DNA of 47,279 bases. It comes from Condylostoma magnum (Eukaryota; Ciliophora; Heterotrichea; Heterotrichida; Condylostomatidae). The first letter of the stretch is position 1, and each line of letters opens with the position of its first letter. The notes under the pieces were generated by a model. The model was not told the origin of the DNA. It did not search any database and worked only from the letters and a program-made list of their open reading frames with translations. Where the stretch lies: the NCBI GenBank assembly GCA_920105805.1, contig CAKKTI010000139.1:1-47279 (forward strand), given 5' to 3'. The position numbers were made by a program, and so were the translations under genes. This document shows positions 34,385 through 46,117 of the stretch, one piece after another.

Positions 34385-35320
34385 ATGTCAAAAGCCTTTT
34401 AAAGCTAAAGTTCGGCACATGGAAGTGTAAATTAACTCTCTAATCCTAATTTTAAAAGCTTGTAAACTATTGCAGAGAAAACAATTAATAAAAAGCCTAG
34501 AACTGTTTATAGAAAAGTACAAGAAGATGAGTCTGTAGTGGAAGATAATGTAAAATAAGACGATTTATAGATCTGTCCTTTAGATGATCCTGAGTTTCCC
34601 ATTATTAGTGATCTGGAACACTATGTTAGGCATTGTTATTGCTACTTATGTAGTTGCGAATAACACATTTGCCCTTTGACACTCAGAAAACTTATGATAA
34701 TGCAGAAAGGATCCTTTAGGTCCAAATATAAATAAGATTATAAACGCTACAACTCAGTATAAAGAATTCCTAGTTTTAATAATGATTTTACATCATTAGG
34801 AAGTTTAGGCAAATAAAATGATCTCTAATCAACCCAAAGAAGAGATTTTATAAGACACAATGTTTCTCCTATAAAGGTAAAAAGGGAATCACCAAAGGCT
34901 TAACTACAGTTTATAGCTAAGTCTTTATACTCAACTGATTTCCCAGAGTTAAAGCCTTATACATATATTGAAAATCGTAAGCATCACAGAATAAGATCAG
35001 AAGATATTACTTATAAGCCTTAGAGTTTGTATTAGATGGATTTTAAGGAACTTAGCCAATCAAAGTAACAGGCTGCCATGAATTTCAATGCATCTAGTTA
35101 AAAAGATGGACCAATCTCTAATTTTTATTAGAGTTAAAGTATAAGTACATTCTAAAAATCCTTTTAATAGCCTGATTTTTAGCAATAAATTGATATATTG
35201 AAACACAAAGAAGATTATCTTCCTAGAATTGCTCCACGGTATAAATCCACTTATTAGCAAAACTTTAGTGGTAATGCGCCAAAATACAAATTCCCCAGAA
35301 AAAATCCGTCGTTAATATAG
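34385..35320 (+). CDS. SAXO-like microtubule-associated protein
   Basis: About 311 residues. A Cys cluster at about 85-100 (CYCYLCSCEQHICP) followed by KYKQDYKRY resembles the N-terminal Cys motif and SxYxxDY-type elements of SAXO/FAM154 proteins, which bind axonemal and cortical microtubules. Later segments such as SLYQMDFKEL, NFYQSQS and STYQQNFSG could be degenerate Mn modules. The order of Cys cluster then repeated aromatic modules fits. The stop TAG 35318-35320 follows 21 stop-free codons; TAA 35354 is an alternative. Confidence 0.6.
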
Positions 35321-35482
35321 TAAAAAGAATTAAGTCTATATAGTCAATGTAAATAATAGTATAGGAACCTTTGTTTATGCTATTGCTTCTTAGATTGTTA
35401 TTAATAGCACTCAATAGAACTAGTTTTAATCTTTAAAATAGATTTCATGTATATATTAAAAAAATATTTAAAGCATTATATA

Positions 35483-36718
35483 ATGGCAAATAATTGAACC
35501 TACAATCTCAAGCTAATTCTAACTATCTACGTTTTATGCAATTTCTTTTAAAATCTTATAGCAGTTTATGAAGAAAATTACCTTGTAAGCTCCTATGACC
35601 GGTACAAATACTGTGAAATAGTGTTTTACTATACAATTATTGAAATACTAGGATCGATTACAGCTTATTTACTATACTCTAACTGAAGCGAGAAAAAGGT
35701 GCTAATAGGCCTGGGAATACTAAATCTTATAAATATGTTCAAACCAATAATAATATACAGTGATTCGCAAAGTTCTAACTTTACGTAAATTTATGAGGTA
35801 ATATCTTTGACAATTATCATAGTAACAGTTATTTTTATCTTCATTATAGTAATGAGCTATATTGGGTTTTATATTCCCCCATCGGTAAAACATAAATTTG
35901 TAAGCCTTTTTTACATGCTTAAATTAGGAACTTTGTTTGTTGGATAGTGTATTTTGTCATTATTGCTATAATAAGGCATGTCTAATGAGGACATAGAATA
36001 ATTTATAAACTGATCTTAACTTGCCTCTGCTTTTGTATTTATTCCTGCTCTTTTTATAAGAAACAAATAAGTTTCTTTTATTGGAAGTGATATTGCAGCA
36101 TATTCTATAATTCCTTGTTCAAATTACAAGTTAAAAACACTTATTTTTGCGTTAATACCAGCTAATGTAAGTTATATTCAGGTTTCTTTAACCTTTCCAC
36201 TTGCAATTAGTCTTATTGGACTTGGAGACTATTAAGAATCATATTTTGACTTTGTTGATTGTGCTAGTTTAATTGGTATATTTGGTGCTCTTGTTGTATT
36301 TTATAAAATAGGAAATATTTTGAGTAGAAAACTAGCTATTTGAGTTTTAACAATAGGAATAGTAAGTTGCTCAATGTTTTTAGTCGTACTGATTTTGGTA
36401 TAGAATAATGTATTATCAACAGTACTCAAGATACTGATTTCATTGATACAGGGATTCACTTTTAGTATATTCGAGTGTAAATTGTTTACATTTGTTTCGT
36501 AGATTAACAAAAATCACTTGAAGGGTTTTTCCCTTATTTCTATAATACAATCAATCCTATTTGGAGTAACTGTAATTATACTATATCTTTTATCAAACTT
36601 TTTATTGTTATTTGTGGCATTAGGATTGATTGTATCTGTAATTTCAATATTCCTAGTACTAAAAGATTTAAGAGTTCATAGTGAAGTAGATTGCAACCTA
36701 ACTAGATATTTAAATTAA
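35483..36718 (+). CDS. multipass membrane transporter-like protein (411 aa)
   Basis: About 10-12 hydrophobic segments with short loops, for example KLILTIYVLCNF, ISLTIIIVTVIFIFIIVMS, GFSLISIIQSILFGVTVIILYLL and FVALGLIVSVISIFLVL at the C-terminus. Size and layout resemble a major facilitator (MFS)-type carrier of the equilibrative nucleoside or organic solute kind, but no signature motif was seen. TGA codons read as Trp in MANNW, SNWSEKK, INWSQ and AIWVL. The frame has no TAR in the last 75 or so codons before TAA 36716-36718. Confidence 0.72.
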
Positions 36719-36796
36719 TATAACTTTTACTAATATTATACATATTTTGTTATTATCTCTGTTTAGTAATATAAATCAACCATGTTAAATTAGTAT

Positions 36797-37837
36797 TTAA
36801 TCATTAGGATTTGCTATTTTAACTTGCTTTATTTTTTCCTTATGTCTTCTATCCTGCACCATTTTTTCAACTTGCTTTTTGTAATCTAAATCGTTTAAAT
36901 GTGTAATTATATCCCCAATTATTTAGTTTTCTTAAGTTGGATATCCAAATTAGGAGTATTGAAATTATGTTGATCCCATATCCTAAACTGATAAATGTCT
37001 AGCATGACTTTTAGACGGCGATGGAGAAGCTAATGGACTAGGAGAATAAGTTACTCTCTTATCATTCAAATTTGAAACTAGTAAATTAGAGTATTTTTGT
37101 ATATCATTGCTAGGCTTTATGCTTTCCATCTTTTAGTCAATTTTAGCCTTACTTTTTAATTAAAAATCATTCACAAACCCAGGTGTCACTTTTCGGTATT
37201 CGGAAAATATGAACTTATTAAGTGGTTTCATGTTTTCTAATCTCTCAGTAAAGTTTTTGTATTTCTACCCTCTTTGATAGAAATTTGACTTCTTTTGAGC
37301 AAGGGGTATATAATCTTGTTAGGAAGAACATCTTTAGGTTTAAGCTCCATTTTCAATATTTCTTAATTGTAAACTTTTAGGTAATCTTATATGCTTACTA
37401 AACTTTTAACCAAATTTTCTCTTATTTGCTGCTAAAATTTCGTAAAATTGAACATTATCAAAATCTTATGACTTAATAAACCTGTATGTCTTTGCCTTAT
37501 TTCTTATTTCTGGTATTAACAGCTGCTTTATATTTTCAACTTTTTTCCCTGTTAAGCTTTCCTATTATTTTCTCCGATTTTACTAGATTCTTTACTTCCC
37601 TCTAGTATACTCTCTATTGTTCTATCAATAAGTTTTGTTTTCAAGCGTTATTGGCTCCTTTTTATTTTGGATTGTAAAATTTTCTTGAATATCGGACCAA
37701 ATATCTACTAGTTCGTCTTGAACATTATTACAACTTTCAACAATACTGCTTAACTTTTAAGATCTGTTCTTTGTTCTAGGCCAAAGTACTTTACTCTGAT
37801 TTTTATTTAAATTAGTGATGAATATCCTTTCTGTCAT
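36797..37837 (-). CDS. basic Lys/Asn/Gln-rich protein (346 aa), unknown
   Basis: Starts MTERIFITNLNKNQSKVLWP. Mostly polar with several Pro-Ser clusters (YSPSPLASPSPSKSHARH) and a short C-terminal coiled coil (LNDLDYKKQVEKMVQDRRHKE). The last 40 codons use only CAA/CAG for Gln and contain no TAR/TGA, securing TAA 36799-36797. No domain recognised; the composition is like cytoskeleton-linked ciliate proteins. Divergent from the phosphodiesterase gene with 63 nt between starts. Confidence 0.6.
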
Positions 37838-37900
37838 ATTTAATACTAAATTTCTCTACACTAACAATCTCATTTTGCATACTAATTAAAGGACAAAAAT

Positions 37901-39145
37901 ATGTTATTACTATCAATTCTATCACTCTGTAGATCTTATAACTTCTGGGCAATCACTGATATACACCTTAACATATTATACGACGAAAGTTCTACGCCTG
38001 AGTAAAACTGTATTAGCTTTAACTAAACAACTCCTCATTCATTTGGTAAATTAGGCTGCGATTCCCCTTAGCTTTTATTCAGTTCAGCTGTAAGTAAAAT
38101 GCTAGAGGTGGAAAGTAGCCCAGATTTTATTCTGATATTTGGCGATTAAGTAGCTCATCATCTTGGATTACTAAAGCCTAATAGTTACATAGGAGAACAA
38201 TTAGTATATTAAACACATAAGTAAGTAATAGAGCAAATAACAGATGCTTTCCCTAACACTTTGATAATTCCTGCAATTGGTAACAATGACCCTGTTTTAG
38301 ATTACACAATGCCTAAAGGATAAGAGCTTTCTTCTTTACTTTCCTTATTAAAGGATTTGTGGTCTCAAAATAATCCACAAATATAAGACGATTTCTTAGA
38401 TGGAGGGTATTATAAAACGCAGATAGACGAAGATTTATCGGTAATTGTTCTAAACACAGTATATTTTACAGCACGAGAAACTGGCTATGAAGCTTAAGTC
38501 TAATAATAGTTGAAATGACTTCTAGATTAGCTATATTATATAGCAAGTAAAGGTTAAAAGTGCTGGATTACAATGCATATTCCTCCAGGACAGTCTAGTT
38601 TTGGACAAGGTAACCCTGATTTCCATGAAGAGTATGTTATTGCCCTGTAAAAGGTGCTTTCAAAGTTTCCCTAAGTAATACAAATGATTCTGTGTGGCCA
38701 TTTTCACCACGGTTTCATGCAATTTATGTAAGGGGTTAGTACTCCCTTTGTAATCCACACTTCAATTTCTCCCATTTTCAATAACAATCCTTGTGTACGA
38801 CTGTATAGTATTAACAAAACATAACAAGATTATACAGATTACTGCTTTGACCTCCGATCAAATGAACCAAATTGGAAAAAAAGCTATACATTCAGTGAAG
38901 TATACAACCTGGAGTACCTAGACTACACCAGCATATTTTCCAAAATATCTTCAAACTACGACGACTTAATAACCTACATTGCCTTAGGCCTCGGCGTTCA
39001 AAACGACAACCTTTCCGACTCTGAAATCCTATCCTTAATAGTAGGCGAAGTGACTCCCTAGAGCAAACAAATCGTTCTATGTTCAATGCAGAAACTAACA
39101 GCCCCAGACTTCACAAAATGTGTTAACTCCTCAAATTTTCTTTAG
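37901..39145 (+). CDS. acid sphingomyelinase-like phosphodiesterase, secreted
   Basis: 414 residues with a signal peptide (MLLLSILSLCRSYNF). Calcineurin-like metallophosphoesterase motifs in order: WAITDIHLN, LIFGDQVAHH, IPAIGNNDP, ITMHIPPG, LCGHFHHG. The arrangement matches acid sphingomyelinase and SMPDL3-type enzymes, which hydrolyse phosphodiester bonds in lysosomes or outside the cell. The usual GNHE/GNHD is GNND here, so one metal-site residue may differ. The Cys-containing C-terminal domain (YTDYCFDL, LCSMQKL, FTKCVNS) is also family-like. The stop TAG 39143-39145 follows 28 stop-free codons. Confidence 0.86.
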
Positions 39146-39165
39146 TAACTCCTCAAACAATAAAA

Positions 39166-40926
39166 ATGTCTAATTTCAAGAGAAGTCTGTACGCAGTAAA
39201 AGCCAAGACACCTTACGAAAAATCGCTTCTGAAGGCTACTTACGACGGTGACACTGATCCTCCGAAGGAAAAGCACGTCTAGATAATTCTCTGGGCGTTG
39301 CAAGGCAACGATCCTAAGTCTCCGCCAGAACACGCATTGAACCTTCTGATACAAAGGCTGATGGTGAGCGGATGGGGGGTGGTGTTTAAAGCTGAAATCA
39401 TTATCCACAGAGGCGTTTCTCAGATAGGATAAGGCTACTCTGGGAGGATTGCCGAGATGACTGTCTCCCTAGCCAATTTCAGCGATCCTAGTGAGCGCGG
39501 GAGCGCTCATAATAGAATTATTTAGGAGTACTTGGCATATATTAAGAGTTTTGGGCTTAATAACTCTAGAAGAGGGTCAATTTTACTTGTAGAGCCCGGG
39601 CAGAGAGCCAGGGCTGTTGAAAGTCTTGGAAGCTAGGATTTAGTAAAGGAACTTGGGTATTTGTTGACACAGTTGCAGAATTTAGTCAAGTTAGGGCCAT
39701 TGATGCATCAGACTATTAGGAATTACAGGCTAAAGGTTACCTAGAATGCAGCCTAGTTGGTATTGAGGGATGCTAGCAGTTTGTATAGAGCTGTATCGAT
39801 TGTTATTGATAGAGTGATTGACTAGTTTTATCAAATGCCACGGTAATTAGCTGAGTTGTGTGTTGAGCATAATAAAACCTTTGAGAAATGTACCAGATTG
39901 TTATAGCAGTTTTATGAAATGGGTAATTCTTTGCAGTTTTAAGGTATTAATCCCCCTACGTTTGTATAGAGGCCTAGGGAAGTAATTGCTAGTATGGAGA
40001 TACACGTAAAAGGATAAGAAAGTTCCCCCTAGTAATACAGATAGGAATAACAAGATTTCACTTAAGATTTAGGACTGTCTAAAGAGGAATTAGAAATTCA
40101 AAGATAAATGCTTGAGGAGTTTGAGAAACAACACTAATAGAAGTCTAAGTAATAAAGAGAGTAAGATATGCTAGGAGATGTTTAAGATACTAGACCTTAA
40201 AATAATCAGTAATCCTAAGCAGCTTAGTTATTCTAATCCCCTCAGAAATAAGAGTAGTCTCCTCCACAACAAGAGTAAAATAGCTAACCTGCTAGCAATG
40301 TATCAAGTATGATTATGGCGTAGTTTGATACACAACCTGCACAGGGTATGCAAGGTATGTAGGGAATGTAGAATATGCAAGGCATGCAGGGAATGCCAGG
40401 GATGATGACAGGAATGCCCATGGGAATGAATCCAATGATGACAGGAATGCAAGGTATGAATCCAATGATGACAGGAATGCCAATGGGTATGAACCCAATG
40501 ATGACAGGAATGCCAATGGGAATGAACCCAATGATGTCAGGGATGCCAATGGGAATGAACCCAATGAGTGGCATGGGAATGATGTAAACAGGTATGCAGA
40601 CTTAAATAAAAGCTAATTTAGACCCAAATTCACACGCTGTGGGACAAGTAAACAACGGAGGATATTAACCCAGTGGGCCTGGAATGGGAAATCAGCCCTT
40701 TAATACCTAATCCAATCAGGCTAGCAATCCATTCGAGACAAACAGCAATCCTTTCAATGGAAACTCATAAAGTAATCCATTTGGAGGAAACTCCGGCAAT
40801 GATCCATTTGGGGGAAATTAATAAAGCAATCCGTTTGGCACTAATTAATAGAGTAATCCGTTTGGCTCGCAACAATCTGGAGGACAGCAAAATAGATCTA
40901 ATGATCCCTTTGGAGATTTATTATAG
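39166..40926 (+). CDS. ANTH-domain clathrin adaptor (AP180/CALM-like) with NPF motifs
   Basis: 586 residues. The N-terminal ANTH domain carries the PI(4,5)P2-binding pattern KATYDGDTDPPKEKHV and a helical solenoid to about residue 260. A Gln-rich linker, a Met-Gly-Pro repeat tract and a C-terminal region with about six NPF/DPF sites (SNPFGGN, NDPFGGN) follow; the end is DPFGDLL. NPF binds EH-domain proteins, and DPF and DLL bind AP2 and clathrin, so this is an endocytic adaptor. The last 24 codons switch Gln from TAA/TAG to CAA/CAG before TAG 40924-40926. It starts 20 nt after the previous gene on the same strand. Confidence 0.9.
40345..40590 (+). repeat. in-frame Met/Gly/Pro tandem repeats within the ANTH gene
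   Basis: Short GMQGM-type units pass into an 11-residue unit, roughly MTGMPMGMNPM, present about four times with few changes. At DNA level the units are near-identical, indicating recent slippage or unequal exchange. The tract is relatively GC-rich compared with the surroundings. The protein stretch is probably flexible linker between the ANTH domain and the NPF tail. Confidence 0.85.
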
Positions 40927-40946
40927 TTAGAATTTTTTTATAAATT

Positions 40947-42449
40947 TCAGCCTTGTTTGATAAAAAGTTGTTGGTACTCCTCAGGAATCTTTGTTTAATC
41001 ATCTATGTAGCAGTCCTTTATACGCTAAAATCCCCAGAACTTAACTGCGTTGTCGTTTCCAGCTGATATCAAAAATTGATTGCCTAAAGACACACTGTTA
41101 ACTCTGCTGTCGTGATCTCCAATTATTTTATTCTTAGGCAAATCGTGCAGAAATCATTATCTGATTTTACAGTCTTAGCCACCTGTTATTAAAAAGGAAT
41201 CGTGTTTTGATATATCAACACATAAAATTGCATCTGGTAATTTAGCTAGAACCTTGTGGTTTTAATGGTCATTCAGGTCCCAGTAACGAATTTTACTATC
41301 AAATCCTACGGAAATTATGTACGAGTCTTTCATGCAAATACTAGTAATCACGTATTGGGTGCCAAGGATATAAGAAGCTTCTAAATTATGCAGCTTTCAT
41401 ACTCTGATTTTGTGGTCGAATCCACCTGATACAACCGTTGTATTGTCCTGAGAAACACATACCGTATTGACATAGGAGTTATGAGATCCTATGAGTCTGT
41501 TATTCAAACTGTCATTTAAGTCTCACAAACGAATCTTCTTATCTGCACCTCCGGAAACAACAAAATCATCATTGCTTGATAAACTTATGCAATATACTGG
41601 ATCCTCATGGGTTCCTAGCACGCATCCTCGTGAATTTTCCTGTATATTTCAATATTTGACTGTAAAATCTCAACTTCCTGTTATAACAAAACTTTCATCA
41701 TTAGAAATCGCAATTGCTCATATTGCTTTATCGTGGCTACCTATTATAAAGTTGTTCTACGAATTGATCAAGTCTCAGTATCTTAATTGCTTATCCTAGC
41801 CTCCTGATATAGCAAAGTTACAGTTTTTAGATATTCTAACAGATTAGCAGCCTGGGAGCTAGGGAATTGAATTGTGATAGCCTAGTACTTTACTCTGGTT
41901 TCCAAAAAATGAATTGGTTAAATCAGATCCGCGAAAATCTACTTATTCTAAGTCACAAAATTACCAGAACGTGTTTTGTAATTAACTGTTGCTTAAATTA
42001 ACATTTTTCATAAAAATACCTTAAAAGTTTATATTTGCTGCATAAATTCCACTTAGGTTTTGATTTTGAATTGGTTATTTAAATTTACTTAAAATCTATA
42101 TTATGTTTTATACACCTTTTAAGGTACTTGAATCCTTTGATTACTGTACAAATTTTATAAACTTTTGTTGAATTTTTGTATCACTTTATATGCTTTAATA
42201 AATCTGTGTTATTATTTCTTCATTTAGAGTAGTATAGTTAAGCATTTGTTTATTAGGGGATTATATTGTTTTTCTAATTTGTTGAATTAGATCGGATACA
42301 TTTATACAATGCTGCTTCATATGTATAAAATACATTTTTCATAATCGTTTTATGTAATTCAAGGCTTATTAAAAACCTTAGTCTTTATCTGTGTTGTATG
42401 CATCAATGATAAAGTTGACTTCTTGCTAAGCTATCTCTTTAATGTCCAT
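40947..42449 (-). CDS. pentapeptide-repeat plus WD40 protein (500 aa)
   Basis: A helical N-terminus (residues 1-125, starting MDIKEIAQQEVNF) is followed by pentapeptide-like repeats (LSGIYAANINFQGIFMKNVNLSNS, VDFRGSDLTNSFF) and a WD40 propeller of seven blades (ISGGQDKQLRYWDL, VSGGADKKIRLWDL, VSGGFDHKIRVWKL, ITGGQDCKIRQWFL). Such proteins are scaffolds. Of about 11 Trp codons, eight are TGA and three TGG, so TGA is the usual Trp codon here. The stop is TGA 40949-40947 with TAA shortly after. A shorter form from the Met at 42011 is possible, but the upstream frame is clearly coding. Confidence 0.87.
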
Positions 42450-42947
42450 TTTACTAGAAATTAAAATCGGCTTGTTTGATATTTTTATATTTAGTTTTCT
42501 TTTACAGTAATTGAAATCTATAATATATACATTAGTTAAAAGAGCACTCAATTATTATCTGCATTAGAAGTAAATCTTAAATTATGTATATTCAAATTGT
42601 TAAATGAATAAGAAGTAATCAATGTACTAAAATTATATTGAACATTTTGAAGCTATTTAGATAAATAGTAATCAACTTTATGATATAGTAAAAATTGAAA
42701 AAATTGTTTATATAACTTATTAAAAATTATTACAAGATTCAATATGAGTTAATCATTATTCAGATTATAATTAGTTGATAATCATTGGGTAGCAACTACG
42801 ATTTAAGTCCTAATCAACTCCTTGTTACTATAAATATATTCTCTATTATAAATTACCAGCTCTTTTATAAATATTATCAAACAAACATAAAACTCAAATA
42901 AAAAACTATGTTCTATCACTAAATTTAAAAGTTGTAATTTTTGAAAG
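42450..42947. other. AT-rich intergenic region
   Basis: About 500 bases between two reverse-strand genes. No reading frame with protein-like composition was seen on either strand. It should hold the promoter of the pentapeptide-WD40 gene and the 3' end of the coiled-coil gene. No RNA gene was recognised. Confidence 0.45.
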
Positions 42948-44399
42948 CTACTCTGATAATTTCCTCTGTTCTTTAGCAATCAATGTAATATATCTATCTA
43001 TATTTTCATATCCGACTATAGTAGATATAATCATATCAATACTGCACTTTTAAGAAGCTTTGTATAAGTTTAGATAAGTATCATGAGTAATCCTTATAAT
43101 CTCCTTTCTTTGTATTTCATAAATATCTTCCTTTAGCTCGTGCAATGATTACTAAACATCAACAGCATGAATACTATTGTCAATTGTTCCAATACTAATC
43201 ATAGCATTTCTTCTTAACGGTATAAATGGCTTTCAGCTTGTAACAGTTGTTTTTAACTTTTTATCAAAATATTTTTCTTATCTTCTCAATGTTAAATTGC
43301 ATGATAATTTATGTAGCCTATCTTTTATTGCTTTTTTCCATCCTTATCCTTATTAGTGATTACTGTATGATTTATCTTTATTAGTCAAGCTTTAAAGTAA
43401 TTCTATCAATTCATCTAGCTCATCACTCTTTTATGTTAGTTTAAAAATAATAGCAATTGTTTTATTTTCTAAAAATGGTGGAAAATGTTCCTCTGTTGCC
43501 TGAATTCCTAAACCTCTCAGTTTTTTAATAATTCAGCATAATCCTTGTCCTCTTGTATCTGCTCCTTCTTTTAATAAATTTGTGTAATGCTTAATTTTAG
43601 CATCAAGCACTTAATTCACTTATTTCCTTACTTATGAAACTTTCTCATCTAATTTTTATACAGATTCAGATTTATCTATAATTGACTGATTAAATTGTTT
43701 TATTAACATTTCATGCTCTGCATCTTTGTTCTATTTGTTAATTCTCTACACTGTCTTTCTGTAAATATAATCTGAGATCTCAAGTGTCCCTAATACTTTA
43801 GCCTAAAACTGCTCTTTTCTTTACTTTTCTTCGAATTGTTTAACCCAAATTTCATATTTTTCATCTAAGTTTCTGATATCCTCCCTAATTTAACATATAT
43901 CATTTCTTATTCTATCTCTTTAGGCATTAAACTTTTCCATCTATACACTTAATGTTGCATAAGATTAGTCTAATTCCTTTTCGTATTCTTTTGCATAAAA
44001 TTATAGTGCTAAGTTTCTATTTTGTTAATTTTTTGCCAATAGTCTCATGAGTGTAATTTCATTTATGATAGGCATTGATTTTTAAGACGAGCTATTTCTT
44101 AAATTCGGTATAGCCTTTTTAGCCTTTGAATCCAAAATTTAGTTCAATACAGAGTTGGAATACTATTGCTGATATTTGTAACTATCTCTTGCCTTCTCAA
44201 TGTTTTAAATGTACTCTGACGTAATTCTCTTTCTATTTCAATTATCTAATCCATTCACTTCAAGTATATCTGCCTCATCATCAGAATTAAGATTGTGTCT
44301 TTGAGTTTAAGATTATCTTTGCTTTACTGCGGTAGTCTTTATTCTTCTTTAAAGGCCAATTTAACCTGTAAATAAAGGCTGGGAGTTTGTATGTTTCAT
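42948..44399 (-). CDS. coiled-coil protein with conserved-looking DTRG-GL-WIIK core
   Basis: About 483 residues starting MKHTNSQPLFTG. A polar N-terminus, then a long coiled coil (about 100-260), then a globular-looking segment (EGADTRGQGLCWIIKKLRGL, with TGA-coded Trp) followed by more helix and a region NAMISIGTIDNSIHAVD. The DTRG...WIIK segment is compact and unlike coiled coil, so it may be a family signature, but I cannot name the family. The stop is TAG 42950-42948 after 35 stop-free codons; TAG 42908-42906 is an alternative that adds 14 residues. Confidence 0.7.
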
Positions 44400-44471
44400 A
44401 TATAATAATTAGTATATTAACTAGGTATATTCAATGGAATTTTAATTATACTCTTAAAATTACTACTTAAA

Positions 44472-46079
44472 TCACTCTCTGTTTTGCAAACTTTCATTCA
44501 ACTCTATTTTTTGCCCTTGTTTAACAGAAAAATCGCTATTGCACATTTTAATCGACTCAATTTTCAACAAATTATGATACTTTTTCTATTCCATTAAAGC
44601 TTCTTTCCTAATAAAGCATGGTTTAATGTACTTATTATCAACCCTATGCCACCAAGCATGAAATCCTTTTCTCTTAGCTAAATCAACAGATGATATATTA
44701 GCATTTTACCCCTTTTGTCTTAAGTTTTCAATTAGATAACTCTAAACATTTTACGATACATCAGGTATAAATGCATCCTATTCCTGAGGATCCATTAGCT
44801 TTATCCACCAAGGCATTAAGATTCCTACTACAACAGTGGTAATAACTACCATTCCCAATATAACAGCTTTCATTAGATCTTAATGAGTCGAAGTTACTCC
44901 ATTAATCAATCCGAAACAAATAGCTCCTCTTACACTTCCTCCCATCCAAATAACAGCTAGATCATTTTACTTCAATACAAACCTATAAGGCTTACATAAC
45001 TTAAATAGATTGTAAAACAAGTATACTAAAACTAGTCTAGATGCCAGTACCAATGCTATAATATAAAACATGAATCCAACAGAAAAGTCACTATTACTAT
45101 AAGCAATGGTACATATCCCTATATACACAAACGTTAGAGCTTCGGCACTAAACGATAAAATATTGATAGTGCTTTTACTATTAACCTAAGCATCAGGAGT
45201 CATGTTATACCAGGCGTAATGTCCTAGAACAATAGAGCATACTAGCAGTGCTATTACCCCAGAAGCTTCTGCAATCTCAGCTACAATATAAGACATATAG
45301 GCGATATAAAGAATCAAACCAGTCTAAAACGCGGCCTCTTCCTCCAAACCTTTCCCTTTTTTCAGCAACCACGTTGCTATTAATCCAAACACTCCTCCAA
45401 TAGCCACACTTTCTACACAATTCAATAAAAACTCCCCTATGAATATAAAAGTCTCAGCAGCCCCAAATTTAGAGACATTTGTGTTCATCAAAGAATTAAA
45501 CAAAAGAATTGAAACAGCATCATTAGAAATCCCTTCTCCAAATAATATACTATGCAGTCTAGGCGTTTAAGTCTCATTGATTAAAGTCACTGCAGCTATT
45601 ACATCCGAGGAGCTTAAAGTTGCACCCATTAGCAAAGCTTCCTTTAAATGAAGTTTAGCTACGTCTCTGTATAAAAGTCACCCGTTTCACTTAATTATTC
45701 AGTCTTAGTTGCTAAATACATAAATTCCTATACCGATTGTCATAAAGCTGGCAAAGGTGACGAGTACTCCGAACATTCCGATTGCTCCGATGTTTCTGAA
45801 GAATCTGCGTCGCTTTAGATTGTAGCCTGCTCCGAATACGATTAAAGGGAGGATAAAATCGAAGAAAATGCGATTGCTGAAGTTAAGAGACTCATCGAAC
45901 AAAAACTGGAGAATTATTCCTATAGGTATTCCGAATAGAATTGCTACTCCTGTCTCATGGATTGTTTTTATCTGTTTGAAAATCACCCTTCATTGGCTTA
46001 GGTAGGCTGCTGAGAAAAGGTACAGAGTCATTATTCCTATTACCATAAGGATAGTTAAGTCGTAGAAGATATCTTACAT
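44472..46079 (-). CDS. Na+/H+ exchanger (CPA1/NHE family)
   Basis: 535 residues with about 12 membrane segments. Family motifs: FFDFILPLIVFGAGYNLKRRRFFRNIG (TM3-4), GATLSSSDVIAAVTLIN in place of GALxSATDPV, ILFGEGISNDAVSILLFN (FGE-NDA), and MGGSVRGAICFGL near the end. The ion-binding Asp is kept (SSDV) but Thr and Pro of TDP are not. A cytosolic tail of about 100 residues (HAWWHRVDNKYIK) follows. Such exchangers control pH and Na+ at plasma or organelle membranes. The last 40 codons use only CAA for Gln before TGA 44474-44472. Confidence 0.92.
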
Positions 46080-46117
46080 TTATTCAATAAATGATTAAGA
46101 GGGAATGTTATTAAGGT

